43,367 nt of DNA. It comes from [Eubacterium] saphenum (GTDB lineage: Bacteria; Bacillota; Clostridia; Lachnospirales; Anaerotignaceae). The notes under the pieces were generated by a model. That model worked only from the letters and a program-made list of their open reading frames with translations, ran no database searches and had not been told where the DNA came from. A program made the position numbers and the translations under genes. Within the stretch, counting starts at the first letter, position 1; each line of letters begins with the position of its first letter. Location: the NCBI GenBank assembly GCA_004557645.1, contig SFGI01000018.1, forward strand, positions 1 through 43,367, written 5' to 3'. Shown here one piece after another: positions 23,036-30,642 of the stretch.

Positions 23036-23596
23036 ATGAAGGATGGAAAGACCTGTATTTTGATTGCAGATGATGAAAAGGAAATCAGAGATATTTTACA
23101 GCTGCTGCTGACAGGGGAAGGCTATACGGTTGTGACAGCAGAAAATGGGAGAGAAGTTTTAAACCTTGTTTCCCAGGAGATCGATCTGTATCTTTTGGAT
23201 GTGAATATGCCGGAACTATCTGGTTTTATGGCAGGGGCGGAAATCCGAAAACAAATGGATGCTCCTATTATTTTTCTGACAGCCTATTCCGGGGAATCGG
23301 ACAAGGTCATGGGCTTTTCCGTGGGGGCAGATGATTATATTGTCAAGCCTTTTTCCAACATGGAGCTTTTTGTCTTAACGTATACAGAGTTTAAAATACT
23401 GGAATTATTGGTCACCCATAAAAAGAAGATCTATTCTCTGGAGAATATTTACCAAAGCATTTGGGAAGAAGATGCGGTAGGGGACAGCGCCATTATGGTG
23501 CATATCAAAAATATCAGGAAGAAGCTGGGGGATGATTCCAGAAACCCCAGATATATCAAGACAGCCTGGGGACGGGGGTATTATGTTGACCAGTGA
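23036..23596 (+). CDS. OmpR-family response regulator, shortened between domains
   Basis: A receiver domain (residues 7-110) with the acidic pair ADDEKE, phospho-acceptor Asp55 in LYLLDVNMPE, Thr82 and Lys104 is joined directly to a winged helix (about 113-186, ending WGRGYYVDQ). Typical members have about 225-235 residues; this has 186. The break falls at NMELFVLTYTEF: helix 5 of the receiver, the linker and the first beta sheet of the DNA-binding domain, about 45 residues, are missing in frame. Either a natural shortened regulator or a deletion, possibly of the same kind as in rplV. ATG 23036 has GGGGTGGAG upstream; TATAAT at 23003-23008 is a likely -10. The kinase gene overlaps its 3' end. 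Confidence 0.85.
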   Translation: MKDGKTCILIADDEKEIRDILQLLLTGEGYTVVTAENGREVLNLVSQEIDLYLLDVNMPELSGFMAGAEIRKQMDAPIIFLTAYSGESDKVMGFSVGADDYIVKPFSNMELFVLTYTEFKILELLVTHKKKIYSLENIYQSIWEEDAVGDSAIMVHIKNIRKKLGDDSRNPRYIKTAWGRGYYVDQ

Positions 23597-24635
23597 AAAA
23601 AGAAAAAATACCAAAAAGCTTTCCAGGGAGATTATGGGTCTTTTATGCATCACGGCGGCAATTGCTTTATTTTTCTTTGGCTTTTTATATCTGACAGCAA
23701 ATGCCATTGCTACGACCTATCATTTAGAAAATAATATCGTGCTGACAGAAGGACAGCTGCTGACGCTGCAGGCGTGGATCCGCAGCATCAGCCTGCTGTC
23801 GGCAGTGCTTTTATTTCTTGCTCTGTTTTTGTTTCTTCTGGGGCAGAAAATGGCTTATCTTCGGGAGATCATCCAGGGGGTGGAAGCCCTGCGTACCCAT
23901 CGGATGGATTTTACCATGCCCATTGAGGGAGACAATGAATTGACAGAACTGGCCGAAAGTATCAATTTCCTTTCGGAAACGGAACGCAGGCTCAGGCAGA
24001 GGGAAAAGGAACTTCGGGAAGAAAAGGAACAGCTGATCCGTGACCTTTCCCACGATATCCGTACACCCCTGACGGCCATGTTATCTTATTCTGATTATTT
24101 GGGGCAGAAAACGACGTTGGAACAGGGGGAAATGCAGGAATACATCGCCCTGATGCAGCGAAAAGGGCAGCAGATCAAGGCTCTGACAGACAGATTATTG
24201 GACAGCGGTAGCAGGAATTTAGAAACCATAGAGGACGGCAGGCTGCTGATGGAGCAGCTAGCGGGAGAATGGGAGGAAATTCTGGAGGAGACGTTCCCTT
24301 GTGTGGTAGATACGAAAAATTGTCCCGCATTTTGTGGACCTTTCGATATTCAGGAGCTGCGGCGGATCTTTGATAATCTTGCTTCCAATGTGGAAAAATA
24401 TGCGGATCGGGAGCAGCCTGTGGAATTGCAGATCGATGCTGTGGATCACCGTTTGCGTATCTGCCAAAGGAATGGGGTTAAAATAGACACGGTTCCGGTG
24501 GAAAGCAATCAGATCGGATTGGAAAGCATCCGGCGGATCGCTGCTTTGTATGGCGGGACGGTGCAGGTTTCCATAGAGGAAGGGATTTTTTCTATCCAGA
24601 TCACGCTTTCTGAGGTTGAGGGATCACATCTTTAG
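23583..24635 (+). CDS. Membrane histidine kinase, VanS-like
   Basis: The 350-residue kinase has two membrane helices (about 18-40 and 66-87) around a short external loop, a HAMP-like linker with a long coiled coil (90-150), and the phosphorylated H157 in RDLSHDIRTPLTAM. The N-box is DNLASNVEKYA. The G1 motif (DxGxG) is not recognisable and the ATP lid is short, ending SNQIGLESIRRIAALYGG. This is a compact catalytic-domain variant that probably still binds ATP. ATG 23583 overlaps the regulator gene by 14 bases, so translation is coupled. Signal unknown; the short loop suggests sensing in or near the membrane. Confidence 0.85.
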   Translation: MLTSEKRKNTKKLSREIMGLLCITAAIALFFFGFLYLTANAIATTYHLENNIVLTEGQLLTLQAWIRSISLLSAVLLFLALFLFLLGQKMAYLREIIQGVEALRTHRMDFTMPIEGDNELTELAESINFLSETERRLRQREKELREEKEQLIRDLSHDIRTPLTAMLSYSDYLGQKTTLEQGEMQEYIALMQRKGQQIKALTDRLLDSGSRNLETIEDGRLLMEQLAGEWEEILEETFPCVVDTKNCPAFCGPFDIQELRRIFDNLASNVEKYADREQPVELQIDAVDHRLRICQRNGVKIDTVPVESNQIGLESIRRIAALYGGTVQVSIEEGIFSIQITLSEVEGSHL

Positions 24636-24684
24636 AATTCTTTAGAATTGCCTGGAAAATTTCTTTAGACTGCTGTGCTATGAT
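24630..24684 (+). promoter_or_regulatory. Activator-type promoter with TTTAGAATT direct repeats
   Basis: CTTTAGAATT occurs twice in direct repeat, 10 bp apart (24630 and 24640), with a third CTTTAGACTG at 24663. A -10 TATGAT lies at 24679-24684 with no good -35. The repeats begin within the kinase stop codon. Such arrays are typical OmpR-family binding sites; the adjacent regulator is the natural candidate. Confidence 0.55.
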
Positions 24685-24720
24685 GATCTCAGAAAAGAAA
24701 AAGAAAGCGAGGAATGAAAA

Positions 24721-25053
24721 ATGGCATTAGGTTTATTGTTAGTTTTATTTATGGTAATGAGTATCATTAGCGTGATGGGGTTGGTGCTTCTGTTCCTTTT
24801 GAAAGGAGAAAAAGGGCAGAAGGCTGTATTCTACTTTATGGCGGTGTGGGGCATGGTGATCGCATGGATGACGGCGAATAGCTATCCCACGAATTATATC
24901 AAGGAGCAGTTGATCGCCTGGGGGTTTGGTGCCCTTGCTGTGATTGGGCTGCTGGTAAAGATTTGTGGGAAAAGCGAAAAATCCTTCCTGACAGCCAAGG
25001 TGTTGGCGGCGGCATCTGTGGTACTGGGAATGGTGACACTGTTTGTAGTATAA
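24721..25053 (+). CDS. Small polytopic membrane protein, unknown
   Basis: The 110-residue protein has four predicted membrane helices: residues about 3-27, 35-50, 62-81 and 90-109. Short Lys-rich loops (KGEKGQK and CGKSEKS) probably lie on the cytoplasmic side. I recognise no family. It sits right behind the two-component genes and has its own repeat-bearing promoter and terminator, so it is a likely target of that system. An AGCGAGG site is 9 bases upstream of ATG 24721; a nearby out-of-frame ATG at 24714 is not used. Confidence 0.75.
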   Translation: MALGLLLVLFMVMSIISVMGLVLLFLLKGEKGQKAVFYFMAVWGMVIAWMTANSYPTNYIKEQLIAWGFGALAVIGLLVKICGKSEKSFLTAKVLAAASVVLGMVTLFVV

Positions 25054-25065
25054 TGTAAAAAAATG

Positions 25066-25099
25066 CTCTGTAGGAAAGAGATTTCCTGCGGAGTTTTTT
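25066..25099 (+). terminator. Terminator after the small membrane protein gene
   Basis: Twelve-base-pair stem (25066-25077 with 25082-25093, two G-T pairs), GAGA loop, T6. Confidence 0.92.
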
Positions 25100-25109
25100 G
25101 CGTTTTGGG

Positions 25110-25138
25110 TTGACGCTGAAATGATATGGGAGTATGAT
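25110..25138 (+). promoter_or_regulatory. Sigma-A promoter of the alcohol/aldehyde dehydrogenase operon
   Basis: TTGACG (25110-25115), 17-bp spacer, TATGAT (25133-25138). Its -10 covers an upstream ATG at 25134, ruling that codon out as the translation start. Confidence 0.87.
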
Positions 25139-25178
25139 GAAAAATTGTAGAAGAAAAAAGAAGAAGAAGGAGAATAAA

Positions 25179-26477
25179 ATGGATTCATTACAAAAGATAT
25201 ATTGCAGGGCATTCCAAGGGGCATTCCGTGCGGCATTGCCTGTTCTGCCCTACAGAGAGCCTGAAATTTTGAGAAGAGTGAAAGATATTCCGAAGGTGCT
25301 GCTGCGGAAGCATATCGATGCAGTGCTGCTGGTAACAGATCAGGATGTACGTGGCCTGGGGCTGACCGAGAGATTGGAAAAAGGACTGAAGGAAGCAGGC
25401 ATCCGCTGTGCGGTTTATGATAAGGTGGTGGCAAACCCTACCATCACCAATATTGAAGAAGCCAGAGCGCTGTATCTGAAAAGCGGCGCAAAGGCCATCA
25501 TTGCCTTTGGCGGCGGTTCTGCCATGGACTGTGCCAAGGTGACAGGTGCCAGAATCGTAAAGCCTAAAAAGCCTGTTCATAAAATGAAGGGGCTGCTGCG
25601 GATCTGCAAGAGATTGCCTTTGCTCATCACCGTGCCCACCACAGCCGGTACAGGCAGCGAGACAACATTGGCGGCAGTCATCACTGACAGCGGCACAAAG
25701 CATAAATATCCCATCAATGATTTTTCTTTGATCCCCAGATATGCGGTATTGGATTACCATGTGACATTGGGGCTGCCGAAACATATCACAGCCACAACGG
25801 GCATGGATGCACTGACCCATGCGGTGGAAGCCTATATCGGTAGAAGCACCACAAGGGAAACCAGATTTATGGCAGAGCATGCCACCAGATTGATTTATGA
25901 AAATCTGAAAAAGGCTTATGACGATGGGCAGAATAAGAAAGCAAGAGAGAATATGCTGCAGGCAGCTTATTGTTCTGGTATTGCCTTTTCCCGTTCCTAT
26001 GTGGGCTATGTCCATGCCATTGCCCACTCCCTGGGCGGGCAATATGGCGTGCCCCATGGGCTGGCAAATGCAGTCATCCTGCCCTATTTCTTAGAAGAAT
26101 ATGGCCCTGCCTGCTATGGAAAGCTGGCAAAGCTGGCAAGATGTATTGGTATGGTACCGAAGCATACCAGTGACCGCAGAGCAGCGGCGGCTTTTATCCA
26201 GTGGGTAAAGGATATGAATCAATATATGGAAATTCCCGAAACCATCAAGGAAATTCGGAAAAAAGACATCCCTGCATTGGCAAAGCATGCCGCAGAGGAG
26301 GGGAACCCCCTGTACCCTGTGCCTGTTTTGATGGATGCCGAAGAGCTGGAGATTATGTACGAAAAAATTATGGAGAAAAGTGAGGTGGAAGCAGATGCAG
26401 GAAAAGATTCAGAAGCAGAGGGAGTTCTTTCAAGGGGGAAAACCCATTACATTGTCCTTTCGGAAAGAAGCGCTTAA
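25179..26477 (+). CDS. Iron-containing alcohol dehydrogenase
   Basis: Group III (iron-type) alcohol dehydrogenase, 432 aa, NAD(P)-dependent oxidation of alcohols or reduction of aldehydes. The nucleotide site is FGGGSAMDCAKV. The metal site is formed by Asp and His of GMDALTHAVEAYIG and by the histidines of HAIAHSLGGQYGVPHG. ATG 25179 has AAGGAG upstream; an earlier ATG lies in the promoter. The conserved protein appears to end near EIMYEKIMEK; the last 35-odd residues run across the start of the next gene and resemble no ADH tail. Paired with the aldehyde dehydrogenase, it probably interconverts an alcohol and an acid through the aldehyde. Substrate unknown. Confidence 0.93.
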   Translation: MDSLQKIYCRAFQGAFRAALPVLPYREPEILRRVKDIPKVLLRKHIDAVLLVTDQDVRGLGLTERLEKGLKEAGIRCAVYDKVVANPTITNIEEARALYLKSGAKAIIAFGGGSAMDCAKVTGARIVKPKKPVHKMKGLLRICKRLPLLITVPTTAGTGSETTLAAVITDSGTKHKYPINDFSLIPRYAVLDYHVTLGLPKHITATTGMDALTHAVEAYIGRSTTRETRFMAEHATRLIYENLKKAYDDGQNKKARENMLQAAYCSGIAFSRSYVGYVHAIAHSLGGQYGVPHGLANAVILPYFLEEYGPACYGKLAKLARCIGMVPKHTSDRRAAAAFIQWVKDMNQYMEIPETIKEIRKKDIPALAKHAAEEGNPLYPVPVLMDAEELEIMYEKIMEKSEVEADAGKDSEAEGVLSRGKTHYIVLSERSA

Positions 26478-27759
26478 ACGCTTGGGCCGTACCATTCGCA
26501 CCCATGAGGAGGAAATTTATGAGGCCCTGCGGAAGGATTTGAATAAATCGAAAACAGAGGCATATATGTGCGAAATCGGCATGACGCTGGCGGAGCTGTC
26601 CTATATGCTGAAGCATATAGACGGATGGGCAAGAAAAAAATATGTGTTGAGCCCCATTGCTCAGTTTTCCTGCGACAGCTTTACCATCAAGGAGCCTTAT
26701 GGGGTAGTACTCATCATGTCTCCCTGGAATTATCCTTTTATGCTGACCATGGAACCCCTGATCGGCGCTATTGCGGCAGGGAACTGCTGTGTGGTAAAGC
26801 CATCTGCGTATGCCCCTGCCACCTCTGCTGTCATCCGAAAAATCCTCAGAGAATGCTTCCCTGAAGAATATGTGCTGGTGGTAGAAGGGGGCAGAGCGGA
26901 AAACCAGGCATTGCTGGATCAGCGGTTTGATTATATCTTCTTTACCGGCGGCGTGACCGTGGGGAAGGAAGTCATGGCAAAGGCAGCAAAACATCTGACC
27001 CCTGTGACACTGGAATTGGGCGGCAAAAGCCCTTGTATCGTAGAGAAATCCGCGAAGCTGAATCTGGCGGCGAAGCGTATCGCCTTTGGCAAACTGCTGA
27101 ACTGCGGGCAGACCTGCGTTGCCCCGGACTATATTCTGGTAGAGCGCAGTGTAAAGGATGAATTTTTGGGTCATCTGAAAAAATGGATCGTGAAGATGTA
27201 CGGCGAAAATGCCACGGAAAATGGTGATTATGTAAAAATGATCAACCAGAAGCATTTCGACCGGGTATGCGGTTTGATCGACCAGAAAAAAGTGGTATTC
27301 GGCGGAAAATGGAACGAAGAGACCATGCAGATCCAGCCCACTATCATGGACAATGTAACGGCTGAGGATGCCATTATGCAGGAAGAAATTTTCGGCCCTG
27401 TATTCCCCATTATACCTGTAGACAGTATGGCGGAAGCGGAAGCTTTCATCAAGGAAAGAGAAAAACCCTTGGCGTTGTATTTGTTTACCCAGAACAAGGC
27501 TGTGGCGGAACGTTTCCTGAAGCATGTACCCTTTGGCGGCGGCTGCATCAACGACACCATCATCCATCTGGCAACCAGCAGAATGGGCTTTGGCGGCGTA
27601 GGACAGAGTGGCATGGGCAGTTACCATGGCAAGAAGAGCTTCGATACCTTCAGCCATGAAAAGAGCATCGTGAACAAGCATACCTGGATGGATCTGCCTG
27701 TCAGATATGCCCCTTGCAATAAATTGCAGGATACATTACTGAGAATGTTTCTTCGATAA
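26395..27759 (+). CDS. Aldehyde dehydrogenase, class 3-like
   Basis: NAD(P)-dependent aldehyde dehydrogenase of 454 aa, oxidising aldehydes to carboxylates. Catalytic Glu is in TLELGGKSP, catalytic Cys in NCGQTCVAPDY, and the cofactor-site segment is YIFFTGGVTVGKEV. The size, the SPWNYPFMLTMEPLIGAIAAGN segment and the C-terminal GGVGQSGMGSYHGKKSFDTFSH motif match the short class 3 / fatty-aldehyde type rather than CoA-acylating enzymes. ATG 26395 with GAGGTGG upstream lies 83 bases inside the ADH gene in another frame, so translation is probably coupled. A C-terminal hydrophobic helix (about 440-454) could touch the membrane. Confidence 0.93.
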   Translation: MQEKIQKQREFFQGGKPITLSFRKEALKRLGRTIRTHEEEIYEALRKDLNKSKTEAYMCEIGMTLAELSYMLKHIDGWARKKYVLSPIAQFSCDSFTIKEPYGVVLIMSPWNYPFMLTMEPLIGAIAAGNCCVVKPSAYAPATSAVIRKILRECFPEEYVLVVEGGRAENQALLDQRFDYIFFTGGVTVGKEVMAKAAKHLTPVTLELGGKSPCIVEKSAKLNLAAKRIAFGKLLNCGQTCVAPDYILVERSVKDEFLGHLKKWIVKMYGENATENGDYVKMINQKHFDRVCGLIDQKKVVFGGKWNEETMQIQPTIMDNVTAEDAIMQEEIFGPVFPIIPVDSMAEAEAFIKEREKPLALYLFTQNKAVAERFLKHVPFGGGCINDTIIHLATSRMGFGGVGQSGMGSYHGKKSFDTFSHEKSIVNKHTWMDLPVRYAPCNKLQDTLLRMFLR

Positions 27760-27786
27760 AAAAAGAGTCCAAATGGACTCTTTTTT
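27759..27786. terminator. Bidirectional terminator between convergent genes
   Basis: AAAAAAGAGTCC pairs perfectly with GGACTCTTTTTT around an AAAT loop. It gives T-tracts in both directions and serves the dehydrogenase operon and the minus-strand gene at 27792. Confidence 0.95.
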
Positions 27787-27791
27787 GTTTG

Positions 27792-28094
27792 CTAAAAATT
27801 TTTCAACTGGAACATGGCACCGATGAAGCCGGCTGCATAGCATAAAATGGAGAGGGCAGCCACAGGCTTGGGCATGGTGCCGGTCACTTTTGTCATCACG
27901 AAGCAGACTGCCATCAAAACAGCACTGGCAGCAGAGGTGAGAAATATTTTTCTCAGCAGGCTCAGGGCTTTTTTTGTGGATGCGGGGTCATTGCAGTATT
28001 CCTGCAGCAGGTTTGAACGACCCTCCAGCAGTTTTTTGCTTTCTTTATAAAAAAAGATGGCGATGCCGAGCATCAAAACGATATAGATCAGCAT
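27792..28094 (-). CDS. Small membrane protein, unknown
   Basis: A 100-residue protein with a hydrophobic N-terminal helix (1-15), a charged 30-residue cytosolic-looking region (KESKKLLEGRSNLLQEYCND...) and two closely spaced helices (about 49-69 and 77-96). I recognise no family. An AAAGGAGGAAG site 8 bases upstream, a good divergent promoter and the shared terminator show it is a real gene. It is alone on its strand between two metabolic transcription units. Confidence 0.78.
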   Translation of the reverse strand: MLIYIVLMLGIAIFFYKESKKLLEGRSNLLQEYCNDPASTKKALSLLRKIFLTSAASAVLMAVCFVMTKVTGTMPKPVAALSILCYAAGFIGAMFQLKNF

Positions 28095-28125
28095 GGGGCT
28101 TCCTCCTTTGGTATATCCTTTTTCT

Positions 28126-28190
28126 AGTGTAGCATTTTATAGGAAGAAAAGCAAATTGATGTTTGCAAAGGGAAAAAGATGTGTTATCAT
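28126..28190. promoter_or_regulatory. Back-to-back divergent promoters
   Basis: Minus strand: TTGCTT (28149-28154), 17 bp, TACACT (28126-28131) for the small membrane protein gene. Plus strand: TTGCAA (28163-28168), 16 bp, TATCAT (28185-28190) for the hydroxy-acid oxidoreductase gene. The two -35 boxes are only 8 bp apart, so the promoters may compete. Confidence 0.78.
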
Positions 28191-28235
28191 TTGCCCAGAA
28201 GTATTGGAAAAAGAACAACTGGGGAGGTTAGAGAG

Positions 28236-29258
28236 ATGACATATCAGGAAGTTTTGGAAAACGCTAGAAAGCGGATGGCGCCAAGATGCGGGGTCTGCCC
28301 CGAATGTAATGGGATCGCCTGCAAGGGTGTGATGCCCGGCCCTGCGGGGAAAGGTTCTTCCCGTACGTTTCAGCGAAATTTTGCATGGCTGGCGGAGCAT
28401 GTATGGCTGGAAATGGACGTGACCGGCGGAAACAAGGAAAGAGACATGAAGATCGAATTGTTTGGCAAGGAATTTGAAGCTCCCATTTTCGTAGCACCCA
28501 TGGGGCTGATCCCCTATGCCTATACAGAAGATATGACCGATAAGCTTTACTGTGACGCGGTGATGCCCGGGGCAAAAGCAGCGGGGATCCTTGCCTTTGG
28601 CGGCGGCGGCCCCAGACCAGAGAATTTTTATGAGCCACTGGAGGCGATCAAAGAAAACGGCGGGTGGGGCATACCCACTTTAAAGCCCTGGTCTGTGGAA
28701 GTGGTAAAGGAACGGCTGAAAGAGGTGGAAGCAGTAGATCCCATCGCTTTTGCCATGGACATCGATAGTGCAGGCCTGCCCCATGCAGGATTGGCAGATC
28801 CTCCCATGATGCTGAAAACAGAAGCGGAGCTGAAGGAAATTGCCGAGGCTACCGATTTGCCTTTCGTGGTGAAAGGTATCATGACGGCGGAAGTTGCCCG
28901 GAAAGCCGTGAGAGCAGGGGCATATGCCATCGTTGTATCCAATCATGGCGGTCGTGTGATGGATCATGGCCTTTCTACAGCGGAGGTATTGCCTGAGATC
29001 AAAGAGGCTGTGGGGGACAGTGTGAAAGTTTTGGTTGACGGCGGTGTGCGTACCGGTGATGATGTGTTCAAGATGTTGGCGTTGGGGGCAGATGGGGTGC
29101 TCATCGGCAGACCCTATGTGATCGCAGCCTATGGCGGCGGTGCGGAAGGCGTTGCCCTTTATACAGAAAAGCTGAAGGCAGAGCTGAAAGATGCCATGAC
29201 CATGACCAATTGTGCCACACTGGCAGAGATCACAAAGGATAAGATCAGAATCGTCTAA
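28236..29258 (+). CDS. FMN-dependent alpha-hydroxy-acid oxidoreductase with N-terminal cysteine cluster
   Basis: A 340-residue TIM-barrel flavoprotein of the lactate/glycolate oxidase family, which oxidises 2-hydroxy acids to 2-oxo acids using FMN. Family motifs are PIFVAPMGL (FMN), PFVVKGIMTAEVARKAVRAGAYAIVVSNHGG with active-site His, and VLVDGGVRTGDDVFKMLALGADGVLIGRPY. The N terminus has C18, C21, C24 and C29 (CGVCPECNGIAC), absent from classical oxidases, suggesting a metal or iron-sulfur site and an electron acceptor other than oxygen, sensible for an anaerobe. ATG 28236 follows GGGGAGG. Its specific substrate is unknown; lactate is only one option. Confidence 0.87.
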   Translation: MTYQEVLENARKRMAPRCGVCPECNGIACKGVMPGPAGKGSSRTFQRNFAWLAEHVWLEMDVTGGNKERDMKIELFGKEFEAPIFVAPMGLIPYAYTEDMTDKLYCDAVMPGAKAAGILAFGGGGPRPENFYEPLEAIKENGGWGIPTLKPWSVEVVKERLKEVEAVDPIAFAMDIDSAGLPHAGLADPPMMLKTEAELKEIAEATDLPFVVKGIMTAEVARKAVRAGAYAIVVSNHGGRVMDHGLSTAEVLPEIKEAVGDSVKVLVDGGVRTGDDVFKMLALGADGVLIGRPYVIAAYGGGAEGVALYTEKLKAELKDAMTMTNCATLAEITKDKIRIV

Positions 29259-29354
29259 AGAAATAGTCCTTTTTGCTAAGGTAATATAAATAGAAAAAAG
29301 AGTTTCTGCGTAAAGGTTGAAACTCGTACAAAATTCCTTTTGCATAAAAAGATA

Positions 29355-29401
29355 TTGACATATGTCGGAATAGGAGTATACTATAGAAAGCAACATATGT
29401 C
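29355..29401 (+). promoter_or_regulatory. Promoter with paired palindromic operators for the DUF134-Mrp operon
   Basis: TTGACA (29355-29360), 16 bp, TATACT (29377-29382). The palindrome GACATATGTC (29357-29366) overlaps the -35, and ACATATGTC recurs at 29393-29401, 35 bp centre to centre, just past the expected start of transcription. This layout fits repression by a dimeric regulator, perhaps the DUF134 protein encoded next. Confidence 0.75.
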
Positions 29402-29421
29402 AGAAATAAGGAGGCGTTTCT

Positions 29422-29781
29422 ATGGCGAGGCCGAGAAAATGCAGACGTGTCTGCGGGATGCCCCGAAACAACAGTTTCGCCCCTATGGGCAGTGAAACTG
29501 GCGAGGAACGCATCATCATGGCGGTGGATGAATATGAAACCATTCGCCTGATCGATTTGGCGGGCTATACCCAGGAGGAATGTGCAGAACAGATGGGCAT
29601 TGCCCGGACGACGGTGCAAGGGATCTATAATGATGCACGACGGAAACTGGCGGATGCCCTGGTGAATGGCAAGATGCTGTTCATCGAAGGCGGAGATATC
29701 GATCTTTGCCAGCGGGAAAATGCCGGATGCGGAAGGAAATGCGGACAGATCTGTTGCAAAAAAGAGAAAACTGATATTTAG
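29422..29781 (+). CDS. DUF134 family helix-turn-helix protein
   Basis: The 119-residue product begins ARPRKCRRVCGMPRNNSFAP, the DUF134 signature, and contains a sigma-70 region 4-like helix-turn-helix (YTQEECAEQMGIARTTVQGIYNDARRKLADALV, residues about 51-82). The C-terminal third is Cys-rich: LCQRENAGCGRKCGQICCKKE. With C7 and C11 it could bind a metal or iron-sulfur cluster. AAGGAGG precedes the ATG. It heads an operon with an Mrp-type ATPase and a NifX-like protein, and probably regulates it through the palindromes in its promoter; that role is inferred. Confidence 0.9.
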   Translation: MARPRKCRRVCGMPRNNSFAPMGSETGEERIIMAVDEYETIRLIDLAGYTQEECAEQMGIARTTVQGIYNDARRKLADALVNGKMLFIEGGDIDLCQRENAGCGRKCGQICCKKEKTDI

Positions 29782-29794
29782 GAGATGAATACAA

Positions 29795-30622
29795 ATGAGC
29801 GAAAATTGTTCTCATAATTGCGGAAGCTGCTCTTCCAACTGCAGCAGCCGCAAACCTGCAGATTTTTTGGTGGCACCCAATGAACACAGCAATATTAAAA
29901 AGGTCATTGCTGTTGTCAGCGGGAAAGGCGGCGTTGGCAAGTCCATGGTGACTTCCACAATGGCGGTGCTGACAAACAGAAAAGGTAAAAAGACAGCCAT
30001 CCTGGATGCGGATATCACAGGTCCTTCCATCCCCAAGGCTTTTGGTGTGACAGAAAAGGCATATGGTACGCAGCTGGGGATGCTGCCCTGCGAATCCAAA
30101 ACAGGGATCGAAATGATGTCTGTTAATCTGCTGCTGGATAACGATACCGATCCTGTTGTCTGGAGGGGTCCTGTGATTGCGGAAACTGTAAAACAGTTCT
30201 GGAAAGATGTTGTCTGGGGCGATGTAGACTATATGTTTATCGATATGCCTCCCGGCACAGGGGATGTTCCTTTGACAGTATTCCAGTCTATCGCCATCGA
30301 TGGCATCATTATTGTAACTTCCCCTCAGGAACTGGTAAGTATGATTGTAGATAAAGCCGTAAAAATGGCAGAAATGATGAATGTGCCTATTTTGGGCATC
30401 GTGGAAAATATGTCTTATTTCAAATGTCCCGATTGCGGAGGCATCCATAAGATCTTTGGGGAAAGCCAGATTGAAGCAATCGCAGCAAAACATAATATCC
30501 CTGTGGTTTGCAAGCTGCCCATTGACCCTGCCATTGCAGCAAAATGTGACAGAGGCGCAGCGGAAGAATATGAAGGCGAATGGCTGGATCCTATGGTAGA
30601 TTTCCTGGAAAAGATGAGATAA
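29795..30622 (+). CDS. Mrp/NBP35-type iron-sulfur carrier ATPase
   Basis: A 275-residue P-loop ATPase. The deviant Walker A GKGGVGKS is at residues 43-50, followed by ILDADITGPSIPKAFG and FIDMPPGTGD. A CPDC pair near residue 212 is the bridging cluster site of the ApbC/Mrp family, which carries 4Fe-4S clusters to target proteins. The N terminus has C5, C9, C12 and C16 (CSHNCGSCSSNC), resembling eukaryotic NBP35 rather than typical bacterial Mrp. GGAGATG is upstream of the ATG. Between DUF134 and a NifX-like gene, it probably acts in cluster or metal delivery. Confidence 0.92.
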   Translation: MSENCSHNCGSCSSNCSSRKPADFLVAPNEHSNIKKVIAVVSGKGGVGKSMVTSTMAVLTNRKGKKTAILDADITGPSIPKAFGVTEKAYGTQLGMLPCESKTGIEMMSVNLLLDNDTDPVVWRGPVIAETVKQFWKDVVWGDVDYMFIDMPPGTGDVPLTVFQSIAIDGIIIVTSPQELVSMIVDKAVKMAEMMNVPILGIVENMSYFKCPDCGGIHKIFGESQIEAIAAKHNIPVVCKLPIDPAIAAKCDRGAAEEYEGEWLDPMVDFLEKMR

Positions 30623-30642
30623 GAGTTGAAGGAGAAAACGAA

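Noticed and set aside
29259..29354. GAGTTTC...GAAACTC stem after the hydroxy-acid oxidoreductase gene as a terminator
   Set aside because: Seven-base-pair stem with a 12-base loop and no T-tract; too weak to call.
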